Assembly: GCA_021324735.1 (NCBI GenBank)
Contig: JAJPIO010000005.1
Location: 62,001-126,000 of the forward strand
DNA: 64,000 nucleotides
Reading direction: 5' to 3'
From: Bacteroidota bacterium
Lineage (GTDB): Bacteria; Bacteroidota; Ignavibacteria; Palsa-1295
The notes below the pieces were generated by a model. The model worked only from the letters and a program-made list of their open reading frames with translations. It was not told the origin of the DNA and did not search any database. Positions 27,119 to 35,028 of this stretch are shown one piece after another (the first letter of the stretch is position 1; every line of letters starts with the position of its first letter). A program made the translations under genes and the position numbers.

Positions 27119-29233
27119 ATGAAGTATGTGATTATTTTTCTTGCGGTCTTTCTTTTTAGAGGTGTTGCATCGGCACAAATTTATATTAACCCCGACACGA
27201 CGATCTCACGCGCCGGTGACATCTATATTCAGAACCCAAGCACGCATGACGTCTATTATGGTGTCATGCGGCGCGATGACGGCACGTGGCAAGCCGTCTA
27301 TCCGGATACACTCGCCTCTCGGGAAGCGCTATCCAATCAATCGCAATACCTTCTGGATTCGAATGGCCTGTTGCATTTTTGGCCGCCATACACGATCAAG
27401 GCGCACGATAGCTCCACAACGCTGCTCTGGCAGCGGCTTTTTACAGCTCGTGATAAGCCGGATCATACGCATTCCGATATTATCGCAGGCAGTCGTGTTA
27501 CGGATGACACGGCGCGAACGCATGGATACGGAAAAGTGACCCTCAACCGCAATGACGATGTGGACTTTCGTGCGAGCGGTACGATCAAGCTCGAGAGTGG
27601 TTTTCACGTCCGGCCCGGCGCTTTTTTCCGTGCGTATCAGGAGCCGCGATGGGGTTCGCTTGTCTTCAACGACGATTTCGATTCAACGGCGATCTCCCGG
27701 GACCGATGGTTCGTAGCAAATGCCAATGACCCCAAATTAGGTGCGGGGATCGAATGCGTGCAGGATACCAACGCCATCGTCGATACGGATTATGAGGCGG
27801 TCGATACGAAAGTACTCCACCTTATTCTGCGGGAAGACACCAACAAGTGTACCCGATACGAGGAATATTATTCAGACGAACATCCATGCTCACCAGAAAC
27901 TGATACTTTAATTCACAACCAATTTATCTTTACATCCGCAGCAATCCGGTCGTGTCCGTGGCCGAATGCGGCGCCGGACACTCCATTTACCTGGGCGTAT
28001 CAACACATGCCATACGGGAAATGGGAAGTGCGCGAGAAGTTGCCCCACCTCGCATTCCATAATAATCAATGGATGCTCGGAAGCAATCTGGAAATGAATA
28101 TGGGTGAGAACTACCCGATCCTTCCACACAATGCAAATCCAACGCTCTATCACTGGTATCGGTATGGCCCGTTCAAAGGCAAATTCGATACCACCGGAGG
28201 TATCGTTTCCTTTAGAGGTTCTGCCGACTGGTGCCAATCGAACGTTCCAAACGCGTTGTTTATCGATGGCTTCCGATACGACGTCGATACCAATGGCGCG
28301 AATCGGGTGGTCCAGAGTTTTCAATTACGAGATCACGGCGGCTTTCCGGCATCTCTCGTTTCGCGTCAGGATTCGACAGAATTCTATTACTCACGAGCCG
28401 AAGATAACAAGTCCGACAACCTGACGTGGCACGTCAAGCAGGCGCCCGATAGTAGTTGGACGATCCTGTATGCTCCGTTTCATGTCAATTCCCACGGCGA
28501 TACGTTGAAATTTTGGAAGTGGTACCAGCCAACGTTAATTACTCTTACCGTCGATACGGGACTACATAAGGTGAAGAAGGATTTGTCTTGTCATTGGGAC
28601 CACACATTAAATACATCGAGCGATACCGGATGGCTTCGGATCGATGAGAACCCGAGCGATACGCTGAATCAACATCGCATCGTTAGTAGTGATCTACATA
28701 CTTATACGGAGCAGTTCACCTATCATGTGAAGGAGGGCATGGGTGACGGCTATCCCGTTCCCGGTTACCGGATCGATACGTCGGCCATTTCCGAATATTG
28801 TTTTGATACGACAAACCTGCAGAATACTCCCTATCGATATCACACCTTCACCATGGAGTTTCTACCGAACGAAGTTCGGTATTTGATCGATAGTAACGTG
28901 GTCCTTCGCATTCCCGATCATCTCACCCCTCCTGGTAATCGTGCGTTCGATTGGGTACACCAGATCGGGCGTCAGGGAATGATCATGATCCCCGCCGAAT
29001 TCGATATTGACAACCAGCCCGGGGGCAATGATCCTTTTGGAGTGCAGACAACCGGCGATGCGAATTGCACCGTAACGATGCCCTATCGTGAGCGCAAGTA
29101 TCTAGAAGAGCATATTAACGACTGCAAGGGCTGCTGGCCGTATCATGGCCAACCCGCCGCGCACCTGCTCGTCGACTACGTCAAGTTCTGGGATGTGCCT
29201 GCGAATGTGCAGGTCTCTGATTTTAAGCGATGA
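27119..29233 (+). CDS. GH16-like concanavalin-fold secreted protein
   Basis: 704 residues. I prefer the ATG at 27119 (good upstream GATGAGG, signal peptide to ASAQ) over the overlapping ATG at 27107. Residues about 154-175 (SGTIKLESGFHVRPGAFF) match the 3-coathanger-stack type motif. From residue 181 the pattern fits laminarinase-like GH16: FNDDFDS, YGKWEVREKLP near 299, a candidate active-site strand LEMNMGEN near 324, VRYLIDSNVVL, and the closing strand LLVDYVKFWDV. The family strand is E-x-D-x-x-E; here the Asp reads Asn and a large insertion follows, so activity is uncertain. It has no T9SS domain. Confidence 0.7.
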   Translation: MKYVIIFLAVFLFRGVASAQIYINPDTTISRAGDIYIQNPSTHDVYYGVMRRDDGTWQAVYPDTLASREALSNQSQYLLDSNGLLHFWPPYTIKAHDSSTTLLWQRLFTARDKPDHTHSDIIAGSRVTDDTARTHGYGKVTLNRNDDVDFRASGTIKLESGFHVRPGAFFRAYQEPRWGSLVFNDDFDSTAISRDRWFVANANDPKLGAGIECVQDTNAIVDTDYEAVDTKVLHLILREDTNKCTRYEEYYSDEHPCSPETDTLIHNQFIFTSAAIRSCPWPNAAPDTPFTWAYQHMPYGKWEVREKLPHLAFHNNQWMLGSNLEMNMGENYPILPHNANPTLYHWYRYGPFKGKFDTTGGIVSFRGSADWCQSNVPNALFIDGFRYDVDTNGANRVVQSFQLRDHGGFPASLVSRQDSTEFYYSRAEDNKSDNLTWHVKQAPDSSWTILYAPFHVNSHGDTLKFWKWYQPTLITLTVDTGLHKVKKDLSCHWDHTLNTSSDTGWLRIDENPSDTLNQHRIVSSDLHTYTEQFTYHVKEGMGDGYPVPGYRIDTSAISEYCFDTTNLQNTPYRYHTFTMEFLPNEVRYLIDSNVVLRIPDHLTPPGNRAFDWVHQIGRQGMIMIPAEFDIDNQPGGNDPFGVQTTGDANCTVTMPYRERKYLEEHINDCKGCWPYHGQPAAHLLVDYVKFWDVPANVQVSDFKR

Positions 29234-29245
29234 GAGGAGCGCACA

Positions 29246-30424
29246 ATGAAACACCTGATATTTCTTACACTCTTGTTTTTTGGCTTCACTAGTCAAGGTT
29301 TCGGTCAGTGGAAAGGACAATTCATGACTAGTCGGGCACTGGCGTATGGGGTTCACAGTAAAACACTTTTCGCCTCATACGGACGTGTTGTTCGTTATGA
29401 CTCTAACGCGGGCTGGCAGGAAGCCGACGCAGGGATTGGTTCGCAAGGTATTGTTACGTCCTTCACTTCGGATGGGCTGTATTTCTTCGCTAATCAAACT
29501 CTAAATGGTCGGAATTGGAACGCTTATGTTACTACAGATGGGGGGCTTTCTTGGTCGTACGTATGGGATAGTCCGATAGCCTCAAATGGCAAATATCTCT
29601 TTAGCGGAGGCGATACCGGCGTATATCGCTCAACAGACAACGGTTCTACTTGGCACTCAGTCTCGTGTCCTGCAACACACGCATTCGGCAGCTTCGGCTC
29701 TAACATCTTAGCCACTACAGCAAACGGTTTATGGCGATCGACGGATGATGGGAAGAGTTGGACGCCAACTTCCTACCCCCTTACACTACCAACGAGCTTC
29801 GTAGTTGTTGGTACAACAATTTTTACCGCTGGGGTTACGTGGGTTTCGGATGTACCGGAAGGACCTAAAGGCTATGCGCTCTCGACCGATTCGGGTGCAA
29901 CCTGGCAAGTTGAAAATTTTCCGCATTATGTAACCGCTCTTTCAACCGATGGTAAAAATCTCTGGGCAGGTACAGCGGATAGTGGAGTTTATATCTCAAC
30001 CGATCTCGGTCAGCACTGGCGCAATGTGAGTGACGGCCTTCAAAATTATTTGAAGGTCAATGCGATGACGGTCTTTGATACAATGATGGTTGTGAGCTCA
30101 CAGCGTGTCGGTACTCAGTTTTACTGGGAAGCTTTTCGTCCGATCTCGGAGATGGTGGGAACGAGTGGAGTTAGCACACCGGGACTTTCGTCGGACTCCA
30201 TCTCGGTCTATCCGAACCCATCGGCAAGCATGATTACGATCGCTTCTGGTGCCGAACCGTTGGAAGATGTTCGCATACTGAATATCCTGGGTGAAACGGT
30301 ATTGCACGAAGCGAACAACGATCTTTCTCTGCATTTGGATATTTCTTCCCTTCCACCGGGGACATATTTTCTAGAAATTCAGACGGCGAAAGGTGTCGTG
30401 ATGCGAAAAGTCGTTCGAGAGTAA
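29246..30424 (+). CDS. YCF48/BNR-like secreted protein with T9SS domain, copy 3
   Basis: 392 residues with a clear ribosome binding site (GAGAGGAGC). Signal peptide MKHLIFLTLLFFGF to GFGQ. Repeats YRSTDNGSTWHSV, WRSTDDGKSWTPT, LSTDSGATWQVE and YISTDLGQHWRNV form a small propeller. The C-terminal T9SS type A domain is clear (SVYPNPSASMITIA, LNILGETV, LPPGTYFLEIQT, MRKVVRE). More distant from copies 1 and 2 than they are from each other. Last gene of the palindrome-headed operon. Confidence 0.85.
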   Translation: MKHLIFLTLLFFGFTSQGFGQWKGQFMTSRALAYGVHSKTLFASYGRVVRYDSNAGWQEADAGIGSQGIVTSFTSDGLYFFANQTLNGRNWNAYVTTDGGLSWSYVWDSPIASNGKYLFSGGDTGVYRSTDNGSTWHSVSCPATHAFGSFGSNILATTANGLWRSTDDGKSWTPTSYPLTLPTSFVVVGTTIFTAGVTWVSDVPEGPKGYALSTDSGATWQVENFPHYVTALSTDGKNLWAGTADSGVYISTDLGQHWRNVSDGLQNYLKVNAMTVFDTMMVVSSQRVGTQFYWEAFRPISEMVGTSGVSTPGLSSDSISVYPNPSASMITIASGAEPLEDVRILNILGETVLHEANNDLSLHLDISSLPPGTYFLEIQTAKGVVMRKVVRE

Positions 30425-30445
30425 TCAACCGATCGAGGAAGCGAG

Positions 30446-30472
30446 ATGAAAAAAATAGCGGTGATGAGGTAA
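30446..30472 (+). other. Orphan mini-ORF after the secreted-protein operon
   Basis: A good ribosome binding site (GAGGAAGCGAG) precedes ATG and eight codons (MKKIAVMR) before TAA. It looks like the start of another signal peptide that is cut short, so it may be the remnant of a lost sixth gene, or a leader peptide. No coding continuation is seen in any frame. Confidence 0.3.
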
Positions 30473-30489
30473 CGTTGTGGGCTGTTCCG

Positions 30490-30508
30490 CCGCGAACAGA
30501 GTTCGCGG
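30490..30508 (+). terminator. Hairpin downstream of the secreted-protein operon
   Basis: CCGCGAAC and GTTCGCGG form a perfect 8-bp stem with a 3-nt loop. There is no immediate T-run, so termination strength is uncertain. A T-rich stretch starts about 22 bases later. Confidence 0.35.
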
Positions 30509-30663
30509 GTACACCTGTCCTTCCCCGGTCTTTTCTTTTCTGTTAAAGCCGCTGCCGTGGCCGCAACTTTGGCCTTCGACCGGTGTTCCAGAAGTAGATG
30601 GAGACTCTCGAGATCGAGCGGATGGGAGCGGGCGAAGAACCTTCTGCAGTGCGGAAGGGCAAT

Positions 30664-31248
30664 ATGCCACGCGACCGGGAGCGTGAAAATGCGGAAGATT
30701 TAGCCATTTTTCGCGATTTTCTCGCAGGTCTGGCACTGGGTCCGTCGGGTGCGGGTAAGGCCCGGGAGGCCTTTACGAAGGTCTATCTCCGGTACCGCGA
30801 GCGGGTCTATGCGTATGCGCTGAGGGTCCTGGCCAATGAACAGGATGCCGAGGACTTATTCCAGGAGGTCTTTGTCCGGGTCTATACTCGGGCGCAAACG
30901 TTCGAGCAGGAAAAAAGCCTGGGCGGATGGATCTTCACGATCGCGCATAATCTCTGCCTCAATAAGGTCCGGGACCGTAAGCCGCAAGAGGCCATCGAAG
31001 ATCTTACCCTCTCGGTCGCGCCAAGCGAGGACTTTGGCGAAGACTGGAAGACGGTGATCGAGCAAGCCATGGCGCAATTGCCTATCGAATATCGAGAGGC
31101 GATCGTGCTGCGTGAGTATGAAGGACTGAGCTATGCGGAGATCACCGAAGTATTACACACGACGATACCGGCGATCAAAAGCCGTATCTATCGAGCCAAA
31201 GAACGCTTGCGTGAATTGTTGGCGCCCTATTATGAACGTAATGCGTAA
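30664..31248 (+). CDS. ECF-type RNA polymerase sigma factor
   Basis: About 194 residues from the ATG at 30664, which has GGAAGGG four bases upstream; an in-frame ATG at 30598 lacks such a site. Region 2 is clear (YRERVYAYALRVLANEQDAEDLFQEVF split by the family pattern, then GGWIFTIAHNLCLNKVRD), as is region 4 (LPIEYREAIVLREYEGLSYAEI and IPAIKSRIYRAKERLREL). It directs RNA polymerase to an unknown regulon. The next gene, 36 bases downstream, encodes a membrane protein with an anti-sigma-like N terminus, the usual partner layout. Confidence 0.92.
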   Translation: MPRDRERENAEDLAIFRDFLAGLALGPSGAGKAREAFTKVYLRYRERVYAYALRVLANEQDAEDLFQEVFVRVYTRAQTFEQEKSLGGWIFTIAHNLCLNKVRDRKPQEAIEDLTLSVAPSEDFGEDWKTVIEQAMAQLPIEYREAIVLREYEGLSYAEITEVLHTTIPAIKSRIYRAKERLRELLAPYYERNA

Positions 31249-31284
31249 CGCGTGAGAATGCGTAACGTGTAGCGGAGAATTTGT

Positions 31285-32613
31285 ATGACATTGAACGAAC
31301 GAATATTAGATTTTTTGGACGGCACTCTGCCCGCGGATGACGAGGCGGAGCTGTTGCACACGCTGTCCGTCTCTCCGGAGAAGCGCAACATGCTCCGAGA
31401 TTTTATGCAGCAACGCACGATCCTCGCGCAGGATGCGAAGTCGCTTACGGTACCGTATGCGGCCGAACAGCGTTTGTGGTCGCGGCTGGGAATGGTCATG
31501 CCCGCCGCTGCGGAACAAGAGTTGGTGCCGGCCCCCGTGCCGGTCGCGACGCAAGGTCCCGTTGCCGGATTTTTGTCGCGTGCATTTACCGGAGCCTCCG
31601 CCGTGGTCGGCTCGCTGACGCTCGTAGCAGGTATTGGTATTGGTTATTTCTTTGGTGGAGAGAAGACAAATGTTGCGCAGCCAACGAAGATAGAATTTGC
31701 GGCCGCTCAACCACAATCGAATACAGGTTCGCAAAATATTAATACAGGTCTACAAAATACTGTTGTTAATAACCAGCCGGAAAGAATTAAGAAGATCTAC
31801 ATTCGCGTACCGAGCGCACCGGTAGCAGCCGCTGTGCTTCCAACGGAGCTAAGTCAACCAATCGCAGCGAATGCTACGCCTGTAGGATCTGAATCCAAAG
31901 CCCCCGAAGCGCCCGCACTCGCAATGGTCAACGCAGCACCGGTCGTGCCGATCTCTATGGCCCGGATCGGTGGCGATGGTGTCGGCATTAAGCCGATATT
32001 CCACGAAGCACGCCGTATCCCAGAAGAGAACCAGACCTTCCTGCAGCGCTTCGAATTCCGCGTGAACGAGAGCTTCGGTCGTCAATTTCCGAACTCTGCC
32101 GAGACGAACGTATCGCTTCCGCTCATTACCAATTCGTCCGTCGGCGCGATGTTTCAGGTCCTGCCGCATTCCTCCTTATTGTGGGTGGGTGCGATGTACG
32201 GCACCGCGAACGTGACGATGAAGGACCTTCTCACGCGTCCGGGTAACCAGATCGATCCATTACAGCAAGTACTACAAGCCGATACTGCCCACGCCCAAAC
32301 AAGTTATATCGCGGGCGTAGCAGAACTGCGCTTCCCGGCATTTACAATGGCCGATCTTATAATCTCCGGTGGTTATGGTATGGCAACGCTGGGGCAAATG
32401 ATGTTCGGAGAAATTGGATTGCATTATGATGTATCGCGCGAAGTCGGATTCCAGGCAGGGTTTAGAGTGCTGCGTTTCTCGTATGACCTAAGCACGAAGG
32501 AAACGGCTGCGATCAATTCCAGTAAAGGCTCGCTGGTCGTTCCTAATGGTGTCGGATCGGCGCCGCCGAGTCTTAACACGGAGATCAACACCGGCCTCTT
32601 CTTCCATTTCTAA
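31285..32613 (+). CDS. Probable anti-sigma factor with a barrel-like C-terminal domain
   Basis: 442 residues. The N terminus (ILDFLDGTLPADDEAELLHT, then SPEKRNMLRDFM) matches the helical anti-sigma domain without zinc ligands. A single membrane helix (residues about 100-122, SAVVGSLTLVAGIGIGYFFG) follows, then a long Ala/Pro-rich linker. The last 200 residues read as antiparallel strands with aromatic ends (SSVGAMFQVLP, LLWVGAMYGTANV, VGFQAGFRVLRFSY, INTGLFFHF). A final strand ending in Phe is typical of outer-membrane barrels, so the polypeptide looks like an inner-membrane anti-sigma factor joined to an envelope-spanning or periplasmic sensor. Directly follows the sigma gene. Confidence 0.7.
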   Translation: MTLNERILDFLDGTLPADDEAELLHTLSVSPEKRNMLRDFMQQRTILAQDAKSLTVPYAAEQRLWSRLGMVMPAAAEQELVPAPVPVATQGPVAGFLSRAFTGASAVVGSLTLVAGIGIGYFFGGEKTNVAQPTKIEFAAAQPQSNTGSQNINTGLQNTVVNNQPERIKKIYIRVPSAPVAAAVLPTELSQPIAANATPVGSESKAPEAPALAMVNAAPVVPISMARIGGDGVGIKPIFHEARRIPEENQTFLQRFEFRVNESFGRQFPNSAETNVSLPLITNSSVGAMFQVLPHSSLLWVGAMYGTANVTMKDLLTRPGNQIDPLQQVLQADTAHAQTSYIAGVAELRFPAFTMADLIISGGYGMATLGQMMFGEIGLHYDVSREVGFQAGFRVLRFSYDLSTKETAAINSSKGSLVVPNGVGSAPPSLNTEINTGLFFHF

Positions 32614-32618
32614 ACCTG

Positions 32619-33230
32619 ATGCGAAGCGTTATTATCATTGCGGCACTGTTCGCGGCCTTCCTTAGTGTGGAAGGCTGTGCGGTCAATGATGCTACGCCAT
32701 CGCCCGAAGCTACCGTTCAGACGCATTTCTTTCCCCTGAATAATGGATTAGTCTATACGTTTCAGGAATACAATAATCACACAACGGATACCGTACAGTG
32801 GAAATTAGTGACGGGCCGGCCTGGCTATCCGAATGTACTGGTCAATTACCAAACGGGTGACACGATCTATAGGATCGGGTTAACACATGATGCGAACGGT
32901 AATCTGGCGGCGCTTCTGTCCAATGACACTCAAACCTTAATGGTGCTGGATGGAGAGCTTCAGAAAGAAGCAACATGGATGGCCGATGTCGGACATAAAA
33001 TTCGCGCAAAGGTCGTCGACCAATACGACGATTATTACCTGGAAGGCCGGACTACTCATTTCACGAACGTTCTCGTCGTGCAGTATTATATCGATCAGGA
33101 CGGTCAGGACGATCAAATACCCTCCTCATATATCTTGCGATTCTTTGCCAAAGATCATGGAATGATCGCTCAGCGAGAAATTGCCGGTCAGACGGAAATT
33201 TCCAGCCTTCAACTTATTAGCATTGAGTAA
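32619..33230 (+). CDS. Lipoprotein of unknown function
   Basis: 203 residues beginning five bases after the anti-sigma stop. A lipobox (AFLSVEGC) places an acylated Cys at about residue 20. The mature part is beta-rich (FPLNNGLVYTFQEYN, DTVQWKLVTG, YILRFFAKDHGMIA). I recognise no named family. As the third gene of the sigma/anti-sigma unit it may be part of the signal-sensing path, which is inference from context. Confidence 0.7.
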   Translation: MRSVIIIAALFAAFLSVEGCAVNDATPSPEATVQTHFFPLNNGLVYTFQEYNNHTTDTVQWKLVTGRPGYPNVLVNYQTGDTIYRIGLTHDANGNLAALLSNDTQTLMVLDGELQKEATWMADVGHKIRAKVVDQYDDYYLEGRTTHFTNVLVVQYYIDQDGQDDQIPSSYILRFFAKDHGMIAQREIAGQTEISSLQLISIE

Positions 33231-33275
33231 CTAAGCAAGACACCTCTTTGCCCGCATAGTGTTATACGAAGCGCT

Positions 33276-33491
33276 ATGCTTTTCCGACGTTCGGCTTCCG
33301 GTAAATATCAGGATCGCGCTCCCGGTCTCATGGGGTTTCTTCGAGCAGACTCAACCATGGTACGGCTGGTTGTCTTTATTGTGATGAGCGCCATCTTTTT
33401 CCTCTTCCTGAAGATCACCGAGCGTAAGATACCGCATGACCTCTCCACCGATTCCACGGAGGTGGATACGGCCCATTCCATAAATCGGTGA
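33276..33491 (+). CDS. Small single-helix membrane protein upstream of anmK
   Basis: 71 residues. A basic N-terminal stretch with RADSTMVRL precedes one hydrophobic helix (VVFIVMSAIFFLFL), then a polar tail. The stop overlaps the GTG start of anmK (GTGA), supporting translation. No family recognised. Confidence 0.55.
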   Translation: MLFRRSASGKYQDRAPGLMGFLRADSTMVRLVVFIVMSAIFFLFLKITERKIPHDLSTDSTEVDTAHSINR

Positions 33492-34645
33492 CTTCTCGCT
33501 CGGACCTCTATATAGGAATCATGTCCGGTACCAGCCTGGATGGTATCGACGTTGCCGTCTGCCGTTTTGGCAGTAAAGCCGAGCTCGTGCATTTTCATTC
33601 GACCGATTGGCGGGCCGGAATCCGGGAGATTCTGATGACGCTCGCCACCCAGCACGAGGTCGATTTTGACCTTTTTTCGAGAACACATTTCCTATTAGCT
33701 CAGGAATACGCCAGGGCCATATCGGAAACCCTGGAATCTGCAGCTTTAAAGGCAAGGGATATTCGGGCGGTCGGACTTCACGGCCAAACCGTCCGGCATT
33801 TGCCGAAGCCCGAAACGGTAGTCGCGGGCCTGCCTCCTGTTGCCGCCACCTTTCAAATGGGATCTGGAAGTGCATTAGCTGCGCTGTCGAATATCGACGT
33901 AGTTAGCGATTTTCGCTCGGCGGATGTCGCTCTCGGCGGGCAAGGTGCGCCGCTCGTCCCGATGTTCGATTATGAATTCTTGCGAAGCGACTCTGTCGAT
34001 CGAGTCATCCTTAATATCGGTGGAATTGCGAATATTACGTGGCTTCCGAAAAACGCGAGACCGGATGACGTCATTGCGTTCGATTCGGGACCGGGCAATA
34101 TGCTGATCGATTCTCTCGCAAAAAAATATTTCGCACGTGGTTTCGATAAAGATGGAGAGATCGCTCGTTCGGGAAAAATTGATAATACACTGCTCGAACA
34201 ATTTTTATCGGACCCTTACTTTAAACTTTCACCACCGAAATCGACGGGCCGAGAATTATTTTCAGAAAATTTTTTAGCGATCGTCTATCAAAAAATTTCC
34301 GAAGGCTCGCTTCGCAAAGAAGATGCACTGGCGACCGTTACAGAATTTACCGCACGCTCTATCGTAGAGAGTTTAAATTTAATCGGTGCAACAGATAAGA
34401 GGATCGAAGTCATTGTAAGTGGCGGTGGAGCAATGAATGCCTATCTGATGGATCGCCTTAACGAGAAAGCTCCATTTGCACGCATTGTCTCATCCGATGC
34501 ATTTGGAATTCCCTCAAAAGCGAAAGAAGCGATTGCATTTGCATACTTCGCTAAAGCATTTGTTGAAGGGATCGTCATACATCTTCCGAAAACAACAGGC
34601 GCAACACAACGAGTAATGCTCGGAAGCTTAAGCCGTGCGATGTAA
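33488..34645 (+). CDS. anmK: Anhydro-N-acetylmuramic acid kinase
   Basis: 385 residues from a GTG start, normal family length. Signatures: IGIMSGTSLDGIDVAV at the N terminus (ATP phosphate-binding loop), LHGQTVRH, DFRSADVALGGQGAPLVP, NIGGIANITWLP and AFDSGPGNMLIDSL, with VSGGGAMNAYLM near the C terminus. It phosphorylates and hydrolyses 1,6-anhydroMurNAc to MurNAc-6-phosphate in cell-wall recycling, which fits with the murein genes mltG and murI elsewhere in the window. Confidence 0.95.
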   Translation: MTSRSDLYIGIMSGTSLDGIDVAVCRFGSKAELVHFHSTDWRAGIREILMTLATQHEVDFDLFSRTHFLLAQEYARAISETLESAALKARDIRAVGLHGQTVRHLPKPETVVAGLPPVAATFQMGSGSALAALSNIDVVSDFRSADVALGGQGAPLVPMFDYEFLRSDSVDRVILNIGGIANITWLPKNARPDDVIAFDSGPGNMLIDSLAKKYFARGFDKDGEIARSGKIDNTLLEQFLSDPYFKLSPPKSTGRELFSENFLAIVYQKISEGSLRKEDALATVTEFTARSIVESLNLIGATDKRIEVIVSGGGAMNAYLMDRLNEKAPFARIVSSDAFGIPSKAKEAIAFAYFAKAFVEGIVIHLPKTTGATQRVMLGSLSRAM

Positions 34646-34711
34646 ATCGCATTTCGATCTCACGTTCCGTTACACGATCGAAATTTTTTTGAAAAAATTT
34701 TTGCGAAACGC

Positions 34712-34740
34712 TTGCTTTCTTCTGCGCGAAGTGTTATACT
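34712..34740 (+). promoter_or_regulatory. Sigma70-like promoter upstream of dnaA
   Basis: TTGCTT at 34712-34717, a 17-nt spacer and TATACT at 34735-34740. Spacing is ideal and the -10 box differs from TATAAT by one base. The message would begin just before the DnaA box, fitting autoregulation of dnaA. Confidence 0.5.
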
Positions 34741-34777
34741 CGGGCCGCGAGAGGAAAGCATTCTCGTGTTAAGAGAA

Positions 34778-34786
34778 TGTGGATAA
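34778..34786 (-). promoter_or_regulatory. DnaA box
   Basis: TGTGGATAA is the exact reverse complement of the strong DnaA box TTATCCACA. It lies about 240 bases upstream of dnaA, between the likely promoter and the gene. Confidence 0.65.
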
Positions 34787-35028
34787 GTATTCTCGTCCGT
34801 CTTTTGAATTTCACTTCGACGTCGATCATCGTTAACCATGAAATTGATTTACGATTGCGGTTTATTGATGATGTGTCCTGTTCTGCTATTGGTGCTTGAT
34901 GGTGTTAACCGATCGGCCAGCAAATTCAAAAGCCACGATGTGCAACGCTCGCATTCTTAAAGCCGGTATATAATCATTCTGCCCGAACGTGACTCGCGCA
35001 GGCGAGTGTTCATTTTCTGTTACTGTTT

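Larger units (their letters stand above)
34646..35028. other. Region upstream of dnaA, possible part of the replication origin
   Basis: 383 bases with no gene. It contains an A/T tract, a sigma70-like promoter, a 7-bp inverted repeat (CATTCTC/GAGAATG, 34759-34779) and a perfect DnaA box. The 13-mer GGATAAGTATTCT at 34781 recurs downstream of dnaA at 36874. A second TATAAT at 34969-34974 could serve dnaA. Confidence 0.55.

Noticed and set aside
30425-30736. Minus-strand frame of 103 codons opposite the sigma-factor start
   Set aside because: Antisense to the sigma-factor leader, with composition unlike real proteins of this genome.
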